Positions 50,967-59,757 of a DNA stretch of 64,000 nucleotides are shown here, in pieces. A model generated the notes under the pieces. The model was given only the letters and a program-made list of their open reading frames with translations, had not been told where the DNA came from and ran no database searches. Location of the stretch: the NCBI RefSeq assembly GCF_000420705.1, contig NZ_ATVL01000010.1, positions 496,001 through 560,000 on the forward strand, given 5' to 3'. A program made the translations under genes and the position numbers. The stretch is from Hymenobacter norwichensis DSM 15439. GTDB lineage: Bacteria > Bacteroidota > Bacteroidia > Cytophagales > Hymenobacteraceae. Positions within the stretch are counted from its first letter, which is position 1; every line of letters begins with the position of its first letter.

Positions 50967-52493
50967 ATGAAATACCTGCTTGGCTACGACATCGGTAGCT
51001 CCTCGATAAAGGCGGCCCTGCTTAGCGTGGATACCGGCCAGTGCGTGGCCAGCGTCACGTCGCCAAGTACCGAGATGGAAATTACGGCGCAGGTAGCCGG
51101 GTGGGCCGAGCAACGCCCCGAGCGGTGGTGGCAGGAAGTAGTGAATGCTACTAAGTTACTCAAGCAGAAATACGCCTTCGATCCAGCTTTAGTGGCGGGT
51201 ATCGGTATTACCTACCAAATGCACGGGCTGGTGCTGCTCGATAAGGCCGGCCAAGTGTTGCGCCCCGCCATTATCTGGTGCGACAGCCGCGCCGTGGAGT
51301 TTGGCAACCAGGCATTTGCTGCGCTAGGCGAAACCTATTGCCTTGATAACTACCTAAACTCGCCGGGTAACTTCACCGCTTCCAAACTGAAGTGGGTGAA
51401 GGAAAACGAGCCTGACCTATACGCCCGCATCCATAAGATACAGCTGCCCGGCGACTACATTGCCTACCAGCTGACTGGGCGCATGCAAACCACAGTTTCG
51501 GGTTTGTCGGAAGGCGTGTTCTGGAACTTCCGGGAGCAGGGTATTGCGTATGATTTGCTGGCCTATTACGGCATCAGCCGCGAGTTGCTGCCTGAGGTAG
51601 TAGACACCTTCTCCGAGCAGGGCCAGCTCACGCCAGAAGCGGCGCAGGAACTAGGCTTGCATGCCGGGACGCCCATCAGCTACCGGGCCGGCGACCAGCC
51701 CAACAATGCCTTCTCGCTGAATGTACTGCAACCCGGCGAAGTAGCCGCTACGGCTGGCACCTCGGGCGTGGTGTACGGCATCACCGATGCCCCAGCCTCC
51801 GACCCTCAGTCGCGGGTGAATGCCTTTGTACACGTAAACAGCACCATTGAGCAGCCCCGCAACGGGGTGTTGATGTGCGTAAACGGTACCGGCATCCTGA
51901 ACAGCTGGTTGCGCAAAATAGTGGGCGAGCTGCCCTACGAAACCATGAACCAGCTGGCGGCGCAGGCCCCGGTTGGTGCCGACGGACTGCTGTTCCTGCC
52001 CTTTGGAAATGGCGCTGAGCGGATTCTGGAAAACCGCCCCACCGAAGCCGAACTGCACGGGCTGAGCTTCAATATCCACTCGCGCAACCACGTGCTGCGC
52101 GCCGCCCAGGAAGGGATTGTGTTTGCGCTGCACTATGGTATGGATATCATGCGCAGCATGGGCGTACCGATGCAAACGGTGCGGGCCGGCAACGCCAACA
52201 TGTTTCTGAGCCCGGTTTTCCGCGAGGCTTTCGTGAATTCCGGTAACGTAACGCTGGAACTTTACAACACCGACGCCGCCCAGGGTGCCGCCCGCGGGGC
52301 TGGCATTGGAGCCGGCGTGTATGCTAGCCCCGCCGAAGCTTTCGGCAGCCTGGAGCGCATCCTGACGCTGGAACCTACTCCGGCGCTGCAAGAGCAATAT
52401 CAGGGCACGTATGCCCGCTGGCAACAAGCTCTTACTAACCAGATTCTTCCAACCCAAACCACCCCATCGAATGTCGCTCAACACGCTTTCTAA
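50967..52493 (+). CDS. xylB: Xylulokinase
   Basis: XylB phosphorylates D-xylulose to xylulose 5-phosphate. The 508-residue FGGY-family kinase starts MKYLLGYDIGSSSIKAALL (ATP-binding phosphate-1 motif DIGSSSIKA), then has WCDSRAVEFG, LPGDYIAYQLTG and AGDQPNNAFSLNVLQPGEVA, all family blocks. The ATG at 50967 is set by DIGSSS; an upstream frame to 50856 is not conserved. The end overlaps the xylA start by 23 bases. It is divergent from the LacI repressor across the operator at 50693. Confidence 0.93.
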   Translation: MKYLLGYDIGSSSIKAALLSVDTGQCVASVTSPSTEMEITAQVAGWAEQRPERWWQEVVNATKLLKQKYAFDPALVAGIGITYQMHGLVLLDKAGQVLRPAIIWCDSRAVEFGNQAFAALGETYCLDNYLNSPGNFTASKLKWVKENEPDLYARIHKIQLPGDYIAYQLTGRMQTTVSGLSEGVFWNFREQGIAYDLLAYYGISRELLPEVVDTFSEQGQLTPEAAQELGLHAGTPISYRAGDQPNNAFSLNVLQPGEVAATAGTSGVVYGITDAPASDPQSRVNAFVHVNSTIEQPRNGVLMCVNGTGILNSWLRKIVGELPYETMNQLAAQAPVGADGLLFLPFGNGAERILENRPTEAELHGLSFNIHSRNHVLRAAQEGIVFALHYGMDIMRSMGVPMQTVRAGNANMFLSPVFREAFVNSGNVTLELYNTDAAQGAARGAGIGAGVYASPAEAFGSLERILTLEPTPALQEQYQGTYARWQQALTNQILPTQTTPSNVAQHAF

Positions 52494-53802
52494 GACGGAG
52501 TTTTTCACGGGCATCGAGCCTATTAAATACGAAGGCCGCGAGTCGGACAACCCGCTGGCATTCAAATGGTACGACCCAACCCGCGTGGTAGCCGGCAAAA
52601 CCATGCAGGACCACATGCGCTTCGCCGTGTCGTATTGGCACACGTTCACTGGCACCGGCGGCGACCCATTCGGCCCCGGCACCAAGCAGTTTGCCTGGGA
52701 TTCGCACCACGAAATTGTGGGTCGTGCCAAGGACAAGGCCGATGCTGCATTCGAGTTCTTCACCAAGCTCGGCACGCCGTACTATTGCTTCCACGACATT
52801 GACCTGGTGGATGAAGGTGGTTCGCTGAAAGAGTATGAAAGCAACCTGAGCACGGTGGTTGAATACCTCAAGCAGCACCAGCAGGACAGCGGCGTGAAGC
52901 TGCTGTGGGGCACGGCCAACGTGTTTTCCAACCCGCGCTACATGAACGGCGCCAGCACCAACCCCGATTTCTCGGTGGTAGCCTATGCGGGTACGCAAGT
53001 GAAAAACTCCATCGACGCGACTATTGCGCTGGGTGGTGAGGGTTACACCTTCTGGGGTGGCCGTGAGGGCTACATGACCTTGCTCAATACGAACATGAAG
53101 CGTGAGTTGGCGCACCTGGGTCAGTTCCTGACCGTGGCCCGCGACTACGCCCGCAAGCAAGGCTTCACCGGCAAATTCTTCATTGAGCCGAAGCCAGCCG
53201 AGCCGACCAAGCACCAGTACGACTTCGACGCCGCTACGGTAATTGGCTTCCTGAAAGAACACGGCCTGGAAAACGACTTCATGCTGAACTTGGAAGTGAA
53301 CCACGCCACGCTGGCTGGCCACACTTTCCAGCACGAGTTGCAAGTAGCCGCCGATGCCAACCTGCTGGGTAGCATCGACGCCAACCGCGGCGACTACCAG
53401 AACGGCTGGGATACCGACCAGTTCCCGAACAACCTGAACGAGCTGACTGAGTCGATGCTCATCATTCTGGAGCACGGTGGCATCAGCCCCGGCGGTATCA
53501 ACTTCGACGCCAAAACGCGCCGTAACTCCACCGACCTGGAAGATATCTTCATTGCCCACATTGCCGGCATGGACACCTTCGCGCGCGCATTGGTAGTAGC
53601 CAACGATATTCTGGAGAAGTCGCCTTACAAGAAGTTCCGGACGGAGCGCTATGCCTCGTTTGATTCCGGCGACGGCGCTGCTTTCGAGAAAGGCCAGTTG
53701 ACCCTGGAAGACCTGCGCACCATTGCCCATAAATCGGGCGAGCCGGTAATGCGCAGCGGCAAGCAGGAGTGGCTGGAAGCCATTATCAACCAATACATCT
53801 AA
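52471..53802 (+). CDS. xylA: Xylose isomerase
   Basis: XylA converts D-xylose to D-xylulose. The 443-residue product has the catalytic His in YYCFHDIDLVDEG, the metal-binding regions IEPKPAEPTKHQYDFD and NLEVNHATLAGHTF, and WGGREGYMTLLNTNMKREL and DANRGDYQNGWDTDQFP. Length matches the large (class II) xylose isomerases. The ATG at 52471 begins inside the last codons of xylB, so translation is probably coupled. The conserved acidic and His residues are intact. Confidence 0.97.
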   Translation: MSLNTLSKTEFFTGIEPIKYEGRESDNPLAFKWYDPTRVVAGKTMQDHMRFAVSYWHTFTGTGGDPFGPGTKQFAWDSHHEIVGRAKDKADAAFEFFTKLGTPYYCFHDIDLVDEGGSLKEYESNLSTVVEYLKQHQQDSGVKLLWGTANVFSNPRYMNGASTNPDFSVVAYAGTQVKNSIDATIALGGEGYTFWGGREGYMTLLNTNMKRELAHLGQFLTVARDYARKQGFTGKFFIEPKPAEPTKHQYDFDAATVIGFLKEHGLENDFMLNLEVNHATLAGHTFQHELQVAADANLLGSIDANRGDYQNGWDTDQFPNNLNELTESMLIILEHGGISPGGINFDAKTRRNSTDLEDIFIAHIAGMDTFARALVVANDILEKSPYKKFRTERYASFDSGDGAAFEKGQLTLEDLRTIAHKSGEPVMRSGKQEWLEAIINQYI

Positions 53803-54017
53803 CCTAAAAACTGATAGCAGGTATCGGGTCGGCAAGTAACTGCCTGCTGACCCTTTGGCTCACCGGGTGACTTGCTACCATAAAGAAATTACAAACGGAA
53901 CCGGCCGGTCTTCGAAAGGGCGTGGGAACCCAGGGGAGGAGCCGGCCGGCGCTGTTTGTTGTTTGTAAATGGGTATCTTGAGCACCACTGAGTTTTAACT
54001 TGTTGGTGCTCTTTTTT
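53803..54017 (+). promoter_or_regulatory. Spacer with inverted repeat and possible promoter before the arabinofuranosidase gene
   Basis: The region has CCGGCCGG repeated in inverted orientation near 53900-53950, a possible xylA terminator. A -7-like TATCTTGA lies near 53972, 46 bases before the start at 54018. Confidence 0.4.
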
Positions 54018-55622
54018 ATGCTCTCTTTTTCCGTATCCCACCCGTTCACCAATTCCCGCCGCAAGTGGAAATTGGGTTTCTCCACCTTCCTTAGCACTGG
54101 CTTAGCGCTGGCGCTGGCTGGCCCGGCCACGGCCCAAACCGTCGCTATGACCGTGCAGCCCGGCGACCCGAAGCTCATCGTCAGCAAACACATTCAGGGC
54201 CAATTTGCCGAGCACCTAGGCCGCTGCATATACGACGGTTTCTGGGTGGAGCCTGGCTTGAACGTTCCCAAGAAAGGCCGCATCCGCATGGATGTGGTGG
54301 ATGCGCTCAAGAAAATCAAAGTGCCTAACCTGCGCTGGCCCGGCGGCTGCTTCGCTGATACCTACCACTGGCACGACGGCGTAGGCCCGAGTGCCCAACG
54401 GCCCAAAATGCTGAACCTATGGTGGGGCAACACCTTGGAAGACAACAGCTTCGGAACGCATGAGTTTCTAGAATTGTGCGACTTGCTGGGCACCGAGCCC
54501 TACCTGGCTGCCAACGTGGGCAGCGGCACCGTGCAGGAAATGAGCAACTGGATGGAGTACCTCAACTCCGATGAGGATACGCCCATGGTGCAGGAGCGTC
54601 GCAAAAACGGCCACCCCGCGCCCTACAAAGTATCGTGGTGGGGCATCGGCAACGAAAGCTGGGGCTGCGGCGGCAACATGACGGCCCAGTACTACACCGA
54701 CGTGTACAAGCGTTACGCCACCTTCGCCCACGATTACCCCGGCACTCGGTTGAAGAAGATTGTGAGCGGCGCCAACGGCGACGACGCCAACTGGACCGAG
54801 ACGTGCATGAAGAACATCCCGCTCAACCAAATGTGGGGCCTGACCTTGCACCAGTACACCTTGCCTACCGGCAGCTGGAGCGGCAGCAAAGGCAAAGCCA
54901 CCGGGTTCGGCGAGCAGGAGTACTTCAACACCCTGCGCAACGGGCTGCGGATGGACGCCATTGTGGCCAAGCACGCGGCCATCATGGACAAGTACGACAA
55001 AGACAAAAAGGTGGCCTTGCTGGTGGATGAGTGGGGCATCTGGACCGATGTGGAGCCCGGCACCAACCCCGGCCACTTATACCAGCAAAACACCCTGCGC
55101 GACGCCCTGCTGGCCGGAACCACGCTCAACATCTTCAACAACCACTGCGACCGGGTAAAGGGCGCCAACTTGGCCCAGGTGGTGAACGTGTTGCAGGCTG
55201 TCATCCTCACCGACAAGGAAAAGATGCTGCTCACGCCCACCTACCACGTGTTCGACCTGTACCAAGTGCACCAGGATGCCCAGTACCTGCCGCTACAATT
55301 CAGCAGCCCCGACTACGTGCTGAATGGTGAGAAAATCCCGGCCCTAAATGCCTCGGCCTCGAAAGACAAGAACGGCGCAGTGCATATTTCCCTGGTCAAC
55401 CTCGACCCAAAAAAGGCACTGACGCTGGAAACGGCACTACCCGGCGTGCAGTGGAAAGCAGTAACGGGCCGCGTGCTGACGTCGGCCAACGTGAGTGACC
55501 ACAACACGTTCGACAAGCCTAACACGGTGCAGTTAGCCGACTTCAAAGGCGCCAAGAAAAAAGGCCAAACCTTAGCCGTAACGCTACCCGCCAAATCCAT
55601 AGTGGTGCTGGAGTTGAAGTAG
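54018..55622 (+). CDS. Secreted alpha-L-arabinofuranosidase, GH51
   Basis: The enzyme removes arabinofuranosyl side chains from arabinoxylan or arabinan. The 534-residue product has a signal peptide (STFLSTGLALALAGPATAQ after KWKLGF), so it works outside the cytoplasm, unlike many bacterial GH51 enzymes. The catalytic acid/base Glu213 lies in IGNESWGCGG, the nucleophile Glu338 in VDEWGIWTDV, and LRWPGGCFADTYHW is a family block. The C-terminal beta domain (ALTLETALPG) closes the protein. The ATG at 54018 or a TTG at 54000 could be used. It follows xylA after 215 bases, linking pentose release with pentose catabolism. Confidence 0.93.
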   Translation: MLSFSVSHPFTNSRRKWKLGFSTFLSTGLALALAGPATAQTVAMTVQPGDPKLIVSKHIQGQFAEHLGRCIYDGFWVEPGLNVPKKGRIRMDVVDALKKIKVPNLRWPGGCFADTYHWHDGVGPSAQRPKMLNLWWGNTLEDNSFGTHEFLELCDLLGTEPYLAANVGSGTVQEMSNWMEYLNSDEDTPMVQERRKNGHPAPYKVSWWGIGNESWGCGGNMTAQYYTDVYKRYATFAHDYPGTRLKKIVSGANGDDANWTETCMKNIPLNQMWGLTLHQYTLPTGSWSGSKGKATGFGEQEYFNTLRNGLRMDAIVAKHAAIMDKYDKDKKVALLVDEWGIWTDVEPGTNPGHLYQQNTLRDALLAGTTLNIFNNHCDRVKGANLAQVVNVLQAVILTDKEKMLLTPTYHVFDLYQVHQDAQYLPLQFSSPDYVLNGEKIPALNASASKDKNGAVHISLVNLDPKKALTLETALPGVQWKAVTGRVLTSANVSDHNTFDKPNTVQLADFKGAKKKGQTLAVTLPAKSIVVLELK

Positions 55623-55637
55623 ATAGTAGTTCACACC

Positions 55638-55683
55638 AAAGCAGAAGAGCCCGCTCAACTTATTGAGCGGGCTCTTCTGCTTT
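55638..55683 (+). terminator. Terminator of the arabinofuranosidase gene
   Basis: A 21-bp perfect stem (AAAGCAGAAGAGCCCGCTCA and the next base) with loop CTTA, ending in TTT. Confidence 0.9.
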
Positions 55684-55711
55684 AAAGCCTTTCTAAAACA
55701 GAATGGATTCT

Positions 55712-55833
55712 CAGTTGAACGGTGTAGAGACGCGACACTTCGCGTCTCGGCGTCGCTAAGGTTGTTTAGCCGAATGAACCTAACGGCGCGGCCGCCGAGA
55801 CGCGAAGTGTCGCGTCTCTACACCGTTCAGCTG
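55712..55833. repeat. REP-like double hairpin
   Basis: Two 41-bp arms (55712-55752 and 55793-55833) are complementary with one mismatch, separated by 40 bases. Within each arm GAGACGCG-ACACTT-CGCGTCTC is itself a hairpin, so the element has the two-hairpin form of REP/BIME sequences. It sits between convergent genes, after a normal terminator. Confidence 0.88.
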
Positions 55834-55843
55834 TGGCAAACGG

Positions 55844-57016
55844 CTATGTATTAGATAAGCTACGGGTAATGCCCAATTCCAAACCGCGCAGTTCGGCTAG
55901 GCCGCGCAGGCGGCCGATGGCGGAATAGCCGGGGTTGGTTTTCTTGTGGAGGTCGTCGAGCATCTGGTGGCCGTGGTCGGGGCGCATGGGCAGGCTGGTT
56001 TGGCGCTGCTGCATGATGTGGACTAGCTCGCGCATTACGGCGTACATGTCCACGTCGCCTTCCAGGTGGTTGGCTTCGTAGAAGTTGCCGGCCTCGTCGC
56101 GCTGGGTGCTGCGCAGATGGATGAAGTGAATCCGCTCCGCGAATTGCTGCACCATGGCGGGCAGGTCGTTGTCGGGGCGCACGCCGAACGAGCCGGTGCA
56201 GAAGCACAGGCCATTGCGCACTGAGGGCACGGCGTCGGCTAGGGCCTGCACATCGGCGGCGGTGCTTACCACGCGCGGCAAGCCCAGGATGGGGTAGGGC
56301 GGGTCGTCGGGGTGAATGGCGAGGTTGATGCCGACTTCCTCGGCCACCGGCACAATGGCTTGCAAAAACAAAATCAGGTGCTCTCGTAGCTTGGCGGCAT
56401 CAATACCATCGTACGCATCCAAGGCCTGCTGAAACTGCTGGAGCGTGAAGCTTTCCTCGGAGCCCGGCAGGCCGGCAATAATATTGCGCTGAAGCAACTG
56501 CTTTTCATCGTCGCTCATGCCAGCCAAGCGGGCTTCGGCGGCGGCAAGTTCCTCGGCGGAGTACTCACTGGCCGCGCCGTACCGCTTGAGCAGCAGTGCG
56601 TCAAACGCTACAAATGCAGCCTTCTCGAAGCGCAGCGCTTTCGAGCCATCTTCCACTTCGTAGGCTAGGTCGGTGCGGGTCCAGTCCAGCACCGGCATAA
56701 AGTTGTAGGTGACCGTAAATATGCCGCAGGTGGCTAAGTTGCGCAGGCTCTGCTGGTAGTTGCTGATGTGCTGTTGGAAGTCGCCGGTGCGAGTTTTGAT
56801 TTGTTCGTGTACCGGCACGCTTTCCACCACGCTCCACGTCAGGCCGGCGGCGGCTACTTCCTGCTGGCGCTTCCTGATTTCCTCCACGGTCCATACTTGG
56901 CCGTTCGGAATGTGGTGCAGCGCCGTTACCACGTCGGTGGCGCCGGCCTGGCGAATATCGGGGAGGCTAACTGGGTCCTTGGGGCCGTACCAGCGCCAGC
57001 TTTGGATAATGGGCAT
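55844..57016 (-). CDS. uxuA: Mannonate dehydratase
   Basis: UxuA dehydrates D-mannonate to 2-keto-3-deoxygluconate in the hexuronate (glucuronate) branch. The 390-residue product starts MPIIQSWRWYGPKDPVSLPD, the family N-terminus, and includes VTALHHIPNGQVW, the metal-binding NLAIHPDDPPYPILGLPRVV, FCTGSFG and MRPDHGHQM. Length matches E. coli UxuA (394). The ATG at 57016 is preferred over a TTG at 57037. It lies downstream of the SDR gene on the same strand, 269 bases away, separated by an inserted repeat element. Confidence 0.96.
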   Translation of the reverse strand: MPIIQSWRWYGPKDPVSLPDIRQAGATDVVTALHHIPNGQVWTVEEIRKRQQEVAAAGLTWSVVESVPVHEQIKTRTGDFQQHISNYQQSLRNLATCGIFTVTYNFMPVLDWTRTDLAYEVEDGSKALRFEKAAFVAFDALLLKRYGAASEYSAEELAAAEARLAGMSDDEKQLLQRNIIAGLPGSEESFTLQQFQQALDAYDGIDAAKLREHLILFLQAIVPVAEEVGINLAIHPDDPPYPILGLPRVVSTAADVQALADAVPSVRNGLCFCTGSFGVRPDNDLPAMVQQFAERIHFIHLRSTQRDEAGNFYEANHLEGDVDMYAVMRELVHIMQQRQTSLPMRPDHGHQMLDDLHKKTNPGYSAIGRLRGLAELRGLELGITRSLSNT

Positions 57017-57057
57017 ATTATGGGAGTTGATTATCAAGTCGAACGGCTTTCTAAATC

Positions 57058-57260
57058 GAACGTCATTCCGAGCCTGCGAGGAATTTCGCGTGCTGACGAT
57101 AATGTGATTCTATTAGAAGTGGTAAAGATGCCTCGGGAAACTTATCATGACAATACTGCGGCAGCGTCAGCCAGCCAGCAGACGCCAGATCAAGGATGAC
57201 ATACTTAACTATAGCAACATCAGCACGCGAGATTCCTTGCTAGCTCGGAATGACCCGTTC
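57058..57260. repeat. MITE-like element with 41-bp terminal inverted repeats
   Basis: The left end begins GAACGTCATTCCGAGCCTGC and the reverse complement of the right end begins GAACGGGTCATTCCGAGCTA. The two ends match at about 36 of 41 aligned positions. The total is about 203 bases, with an interior of about 120 bases and no open frame. TCATTCCGAG-type repeats are common in Bacteroidetes genomes. No target-site duplication is obvious. Confidence 0.75.
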
Positions 57261-57284
57261 TCAGTTGCGCACAAGGTTTGCTAG

Positions 57285-58106
57285 CTACACCCCGCTGTAT
57301 GCGTTGAAGCCGCCATCTACCAGCACGGTTTCGCCGGTTACGAAACGGGAGGCGTCGCTGAGCAGGTAGATGAGGGTGCCGGTCAGCTCGTCGGGCTCCC
57401 CGAAACGCTGGAACGGCGTGTGGTTGATGAACTTACGGGCCCGGTCGGTGGGGCTGCCGTCGGGCTGAAGCAGGAGGTTGCGGTTTTGCTCGGTCAGGAA
57501 CACCCCAGGCGCAATGGCGTTCATGCGGATTCCGCCGCCGTAACGCAACCCCAGCTCCACGGCCATCCATTGGGTGTAAGCCTCCACCGCCTTTTTGGCC
57601 ATGGTATAGCCCAGCACCCGCGTCAGGGGCCGCTGGGCCGTTAGGCTCGATATGTTCACGATGGAGCCTTTGCCTTTCTCAGCCATCACTCGTCCGAATA
57701 TAGTGGTCGGAATTACCGTGCCGAACAAATTTAGGTCTACGGCGCGGCGGGTGTCTTCGAGGCTGAAGTCGAACAGATCCTGGTCGGGGCCGACGGTGGC
57801 GCCGGGTAGGTTGCCGCCAGCGGCGTTTACCAGGCCGTCCACGGTACCCCAGGTGGTTAGAATTTCGTCGCAAGCAACCTGCATCTTGTCTTTATCAAGT
57901 ACATCGGCCAGCACGGCAATGGCTTCACCCCCGGCGGCTTTGATGGCGGCCACTCTTGCTGCAGCCCGGTCGGCGTCGCGGCCCAGGATGGCCACTTTGG
58001 CCCCGGCTTCCGCCACAGCCAACGACAGTGCTTCGCCTAATATGCCTGTTGCGCCGGTGACAACGACAACTTTGCCGCTGAGTGAAAATTGGTCGAGTGA
58101 AGACAT
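57285..58106 (-). CDS. SDR family oxidoreductase, probable D-mannonate oxidoreductase
   Basis: The 273-residue short-chain dehydrogenase has the NAD(P) loop TGATGILGEAL (17-27), NAAGG (94-98), catalytic Ser153/154 in NISSL, and the Tyr167-x3-Lys171 pair in GYTMAKKAV. The C-terminus (SRFVTGETVLVDGGFNAYSGV) is typical of the SDR D-mannonate oxidoreductases found next to uxuA in Bacteroidetes, which reduce fructuronate to mannonate in place of the classical UxuB. The ATG at 58106 (MSSLDQFSL) is preferred over the one at 58139. Substrate assignment rests on the uxuA neighbour. Confidence 0.85.
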   Translation of the reverse strand: MSSLDQFSLSGKVVVVTGATGILGEALSLAVAEAGAKVAILGRDADRAAARVAAIKAAGGEAIAVLADVLDKDKMQVACDEILTTWGTVDGLVNAAGGNLPGATVGPDQDLFDFSLEDTRRAVDLNLFGTVIPTTIFGRVMAEKGKGSIVNISSLTAQRPLTRVLGYTMAKKAVEAYTQWMAVELGLRYGGGIRMNAIAPGVFLTEQNRNLLLQPDGSPTDRARKFINHTPFQRFGEPDELTGTLIYLLSDASRFVTGETVLVDGGFNAYSGV

Positions 58107-58443
58107 AAAGCGAAAGGCTGCTACAGGAAAGTGAAACAAGTAAATTAAGAGGAGAAGCGCCGTAAGCAGATACTCTATACAATATCAGCCGGGCGCTCCA
58201 CCGCACGAATAACCGCACATTCAGCCTGACTTTGCGGCTTTAAAGCGGGTTTATCTACGTAAACGTTTCCAGCACACAGCCGAGCTTTTGACCGCTATCC
58301 AGACTCTCAACCTAGCGTGTTGCCCACTACTCATGTGGCTTGCACGCAGGCGGTGGCGTTGGTTGAAATGCAGTAGATTTACTTGCTACACGAAGCTGCA
58401 CCACCCATTCTCACCCACATTTTAGCGCCGGTAAAGCGTCTCA
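58107..58443. promoter_or_regulatory. Divergent regulatory region with LacI-type half-site
   Basis: About 340 bases between the SDR and LacI genes. TACGTAAACGTTTCCAG (58256-58272) centres on the palindrome AAACGTTT (58261-58268), of LacI-operator type. The segment CGTTTCC also occurs in the xylose-cluster operator at 50693. A -7-like TGACTTTG is near 58227. No frame or other structure is seen. Confidence 0.5.
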
Positions 58444-59463
58444 ATGAATCCAGTTAACTTAAAGCTACTCGCCCAGAAACTGAACCTGTCGATTGCCACG
58501 GTTTCCAGGGCCTTGCAGGACAGCCACGAGGTATCTATGCAAACTAAAGAGCGGGTGAAAGCTCTGGCTGCCGAGTTGAACTATCAGCCGAATGCTTACG
58601 CCAGCAGCTTGCGCCGCAACGTCAGCAAAACGATTGGGGTAGTTATTCCGGAAGTGAACAATCATTTCTTCTCGCTGGCTATCAACGGTATAGAAGAAGT
58701 GGCCCGCCAGCAAGGCTACCACGTGCTCATCTACCTCACCCACGACGACCACGACCGGGAAGCCGACATCACCCAGTACCTGACCGGGGGGCGCGTGGAT
58801 GGGCTGCTGCTGTCGGTGGCGGCTAGTGCCAGCCAGGATTTCAGCCACTTGCAGAAGCTCTACGACAGCAAGCCGGCCATTGTGTTCTTCGACCGAGTGT
58901 ACGAGGAACTGCCCACGGCCAGCGTGACCACCAACGACTACGAGAGCGGCTACCTGGCCACCCGGCACCTGATTGAGGCTGGCTGCCGCCACATTGCGCA
59001 CTTGCTGGTTTCGGGCAACCTGTCCATTGGCCGCATGCGCATGCAGGGCTACCGCGCCGCCCTGGAAAGCCATGGCCTTACCTTCGATGAAACCTTGGTA
59101 GTGAACGGCAACGACAACGACGAAGCCAACACCCAGCTGATAACCGACCTGCTACGCCAGCGCCCCGAACTAGACGGTATATTCGCATCGGTTGAACGCC
59201 TGGCTATCAGTAGCTACCAGGCCTGCCACGCCCTAGGGCGCGCCATTCCTACCGATATCAAGGTTGTGGGTTTCTCTAATCTTGGGGTGGCCGCGTTGCT
59301 GAATCCGGCCCTGACCACCATCACCCAGCCGGCCTACGAAATTGGCCGGGAGGCCGCCACCATTCTGCTGCGTGCTATTGAAAAGAAGCTCCCGATTCTG
59401 CCTTCGCAAAGCGTGGTATTGAACTCCACACTATTCCCCCGCCGGTCAACTGCCCGCGGCTAG
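58444..59463 (+). CDS. LacI-family transcriptional regulator
   Basis: The 339-residue protein has the LacI helix-turn-helix at the N-terminus (NLKLLAQKLNLSIATVSRAL), the hinge helix near ASSLRRNVSKTIG, and a sugar-binding domain (IGVVIPEVNNHFFSLAINGI, then IVFFDRVYEELP and IFASVERLAISSYQ). It has no zinc ribbon, unlike the regulator at 49386. It is divergent from the SDR-uxuA genes, and a half-site lies between them. It is the likely repressor of mannonate/glucuronate use; the effector is unknown. Confidence 0.9.
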   Translation: MNPVNLKLLAQKLNLSIATVSRALQDSHEVSMQTKERVKALAAELNYQPNAYASSLRRNVSKTIGVVIPEVNNHFFSLAINGIEEVARQQGYHVLIYLTHDDHDREADITQYLTGGRVDGLLLSVAASASQDFSHLQKLYDSKPAIVFFDRVYEELPTASVTTNDYESGYLATRHLIEAGCRHIAHLLVSGNLSIGRMRMQGYRAALESHGLTFDETLVVNGNDNDEANTQLITDLLRQRPELDGIFASVERLAISSYQACHALGRAIPTDIKVVGFSNLGVAALLNPALTTITQPAYEIGREAATILLRAIEKKLPILPSQSVVLNSTLFPRRSTARG

Positions 59464-59757
59464 TTCCAAGTAAGTTTCGTCTGGTTTTCAGTTCATTGAA
59501 CGAGTAGGAGGGAGGGCGCGGTTTGGTAGCTGTAATGCGTGCTGAAGAGCATTGTTATCCGGCGAAGGACGGCTGTTTCCGCTTGCCGAAGAGTATTAGA
59601 TGTTGGTTGGCCTGCCAAAGGCTGCGCAGAAGTTGGACGGTACCTACCTGAAAATGGCTAAAATTGTGATTCTGAGCGCCCAATGCAACAAGCTGCGGGA
59701 ATGCCAGCTCTATTACCGAAATTGTAGGCGACTTATCACGTTCTGAGGGAATTCTCT
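59464..59757. other. Spacer before the giant secreted protein gene
   Basis: About 290 bases. No hairpin with a T-run after the LacI stop, no consensus -7 element and no supported open frame were found. Confidence 0.4.

Noticed and set aside
51651..52775. 374-codon antisense frame across the xylB-xylA junction
   Set aside because: Shadow of two certain genes on the plus strand.
52435..53835. Open frame of 466 codons on the minus strand across xylA
   Set aside because: It is a shadow of xylA, whose GC-rich third positions keep the antisense frame open. The translated sequence has no recognisable motif, and xylA on the plus strand is certain.
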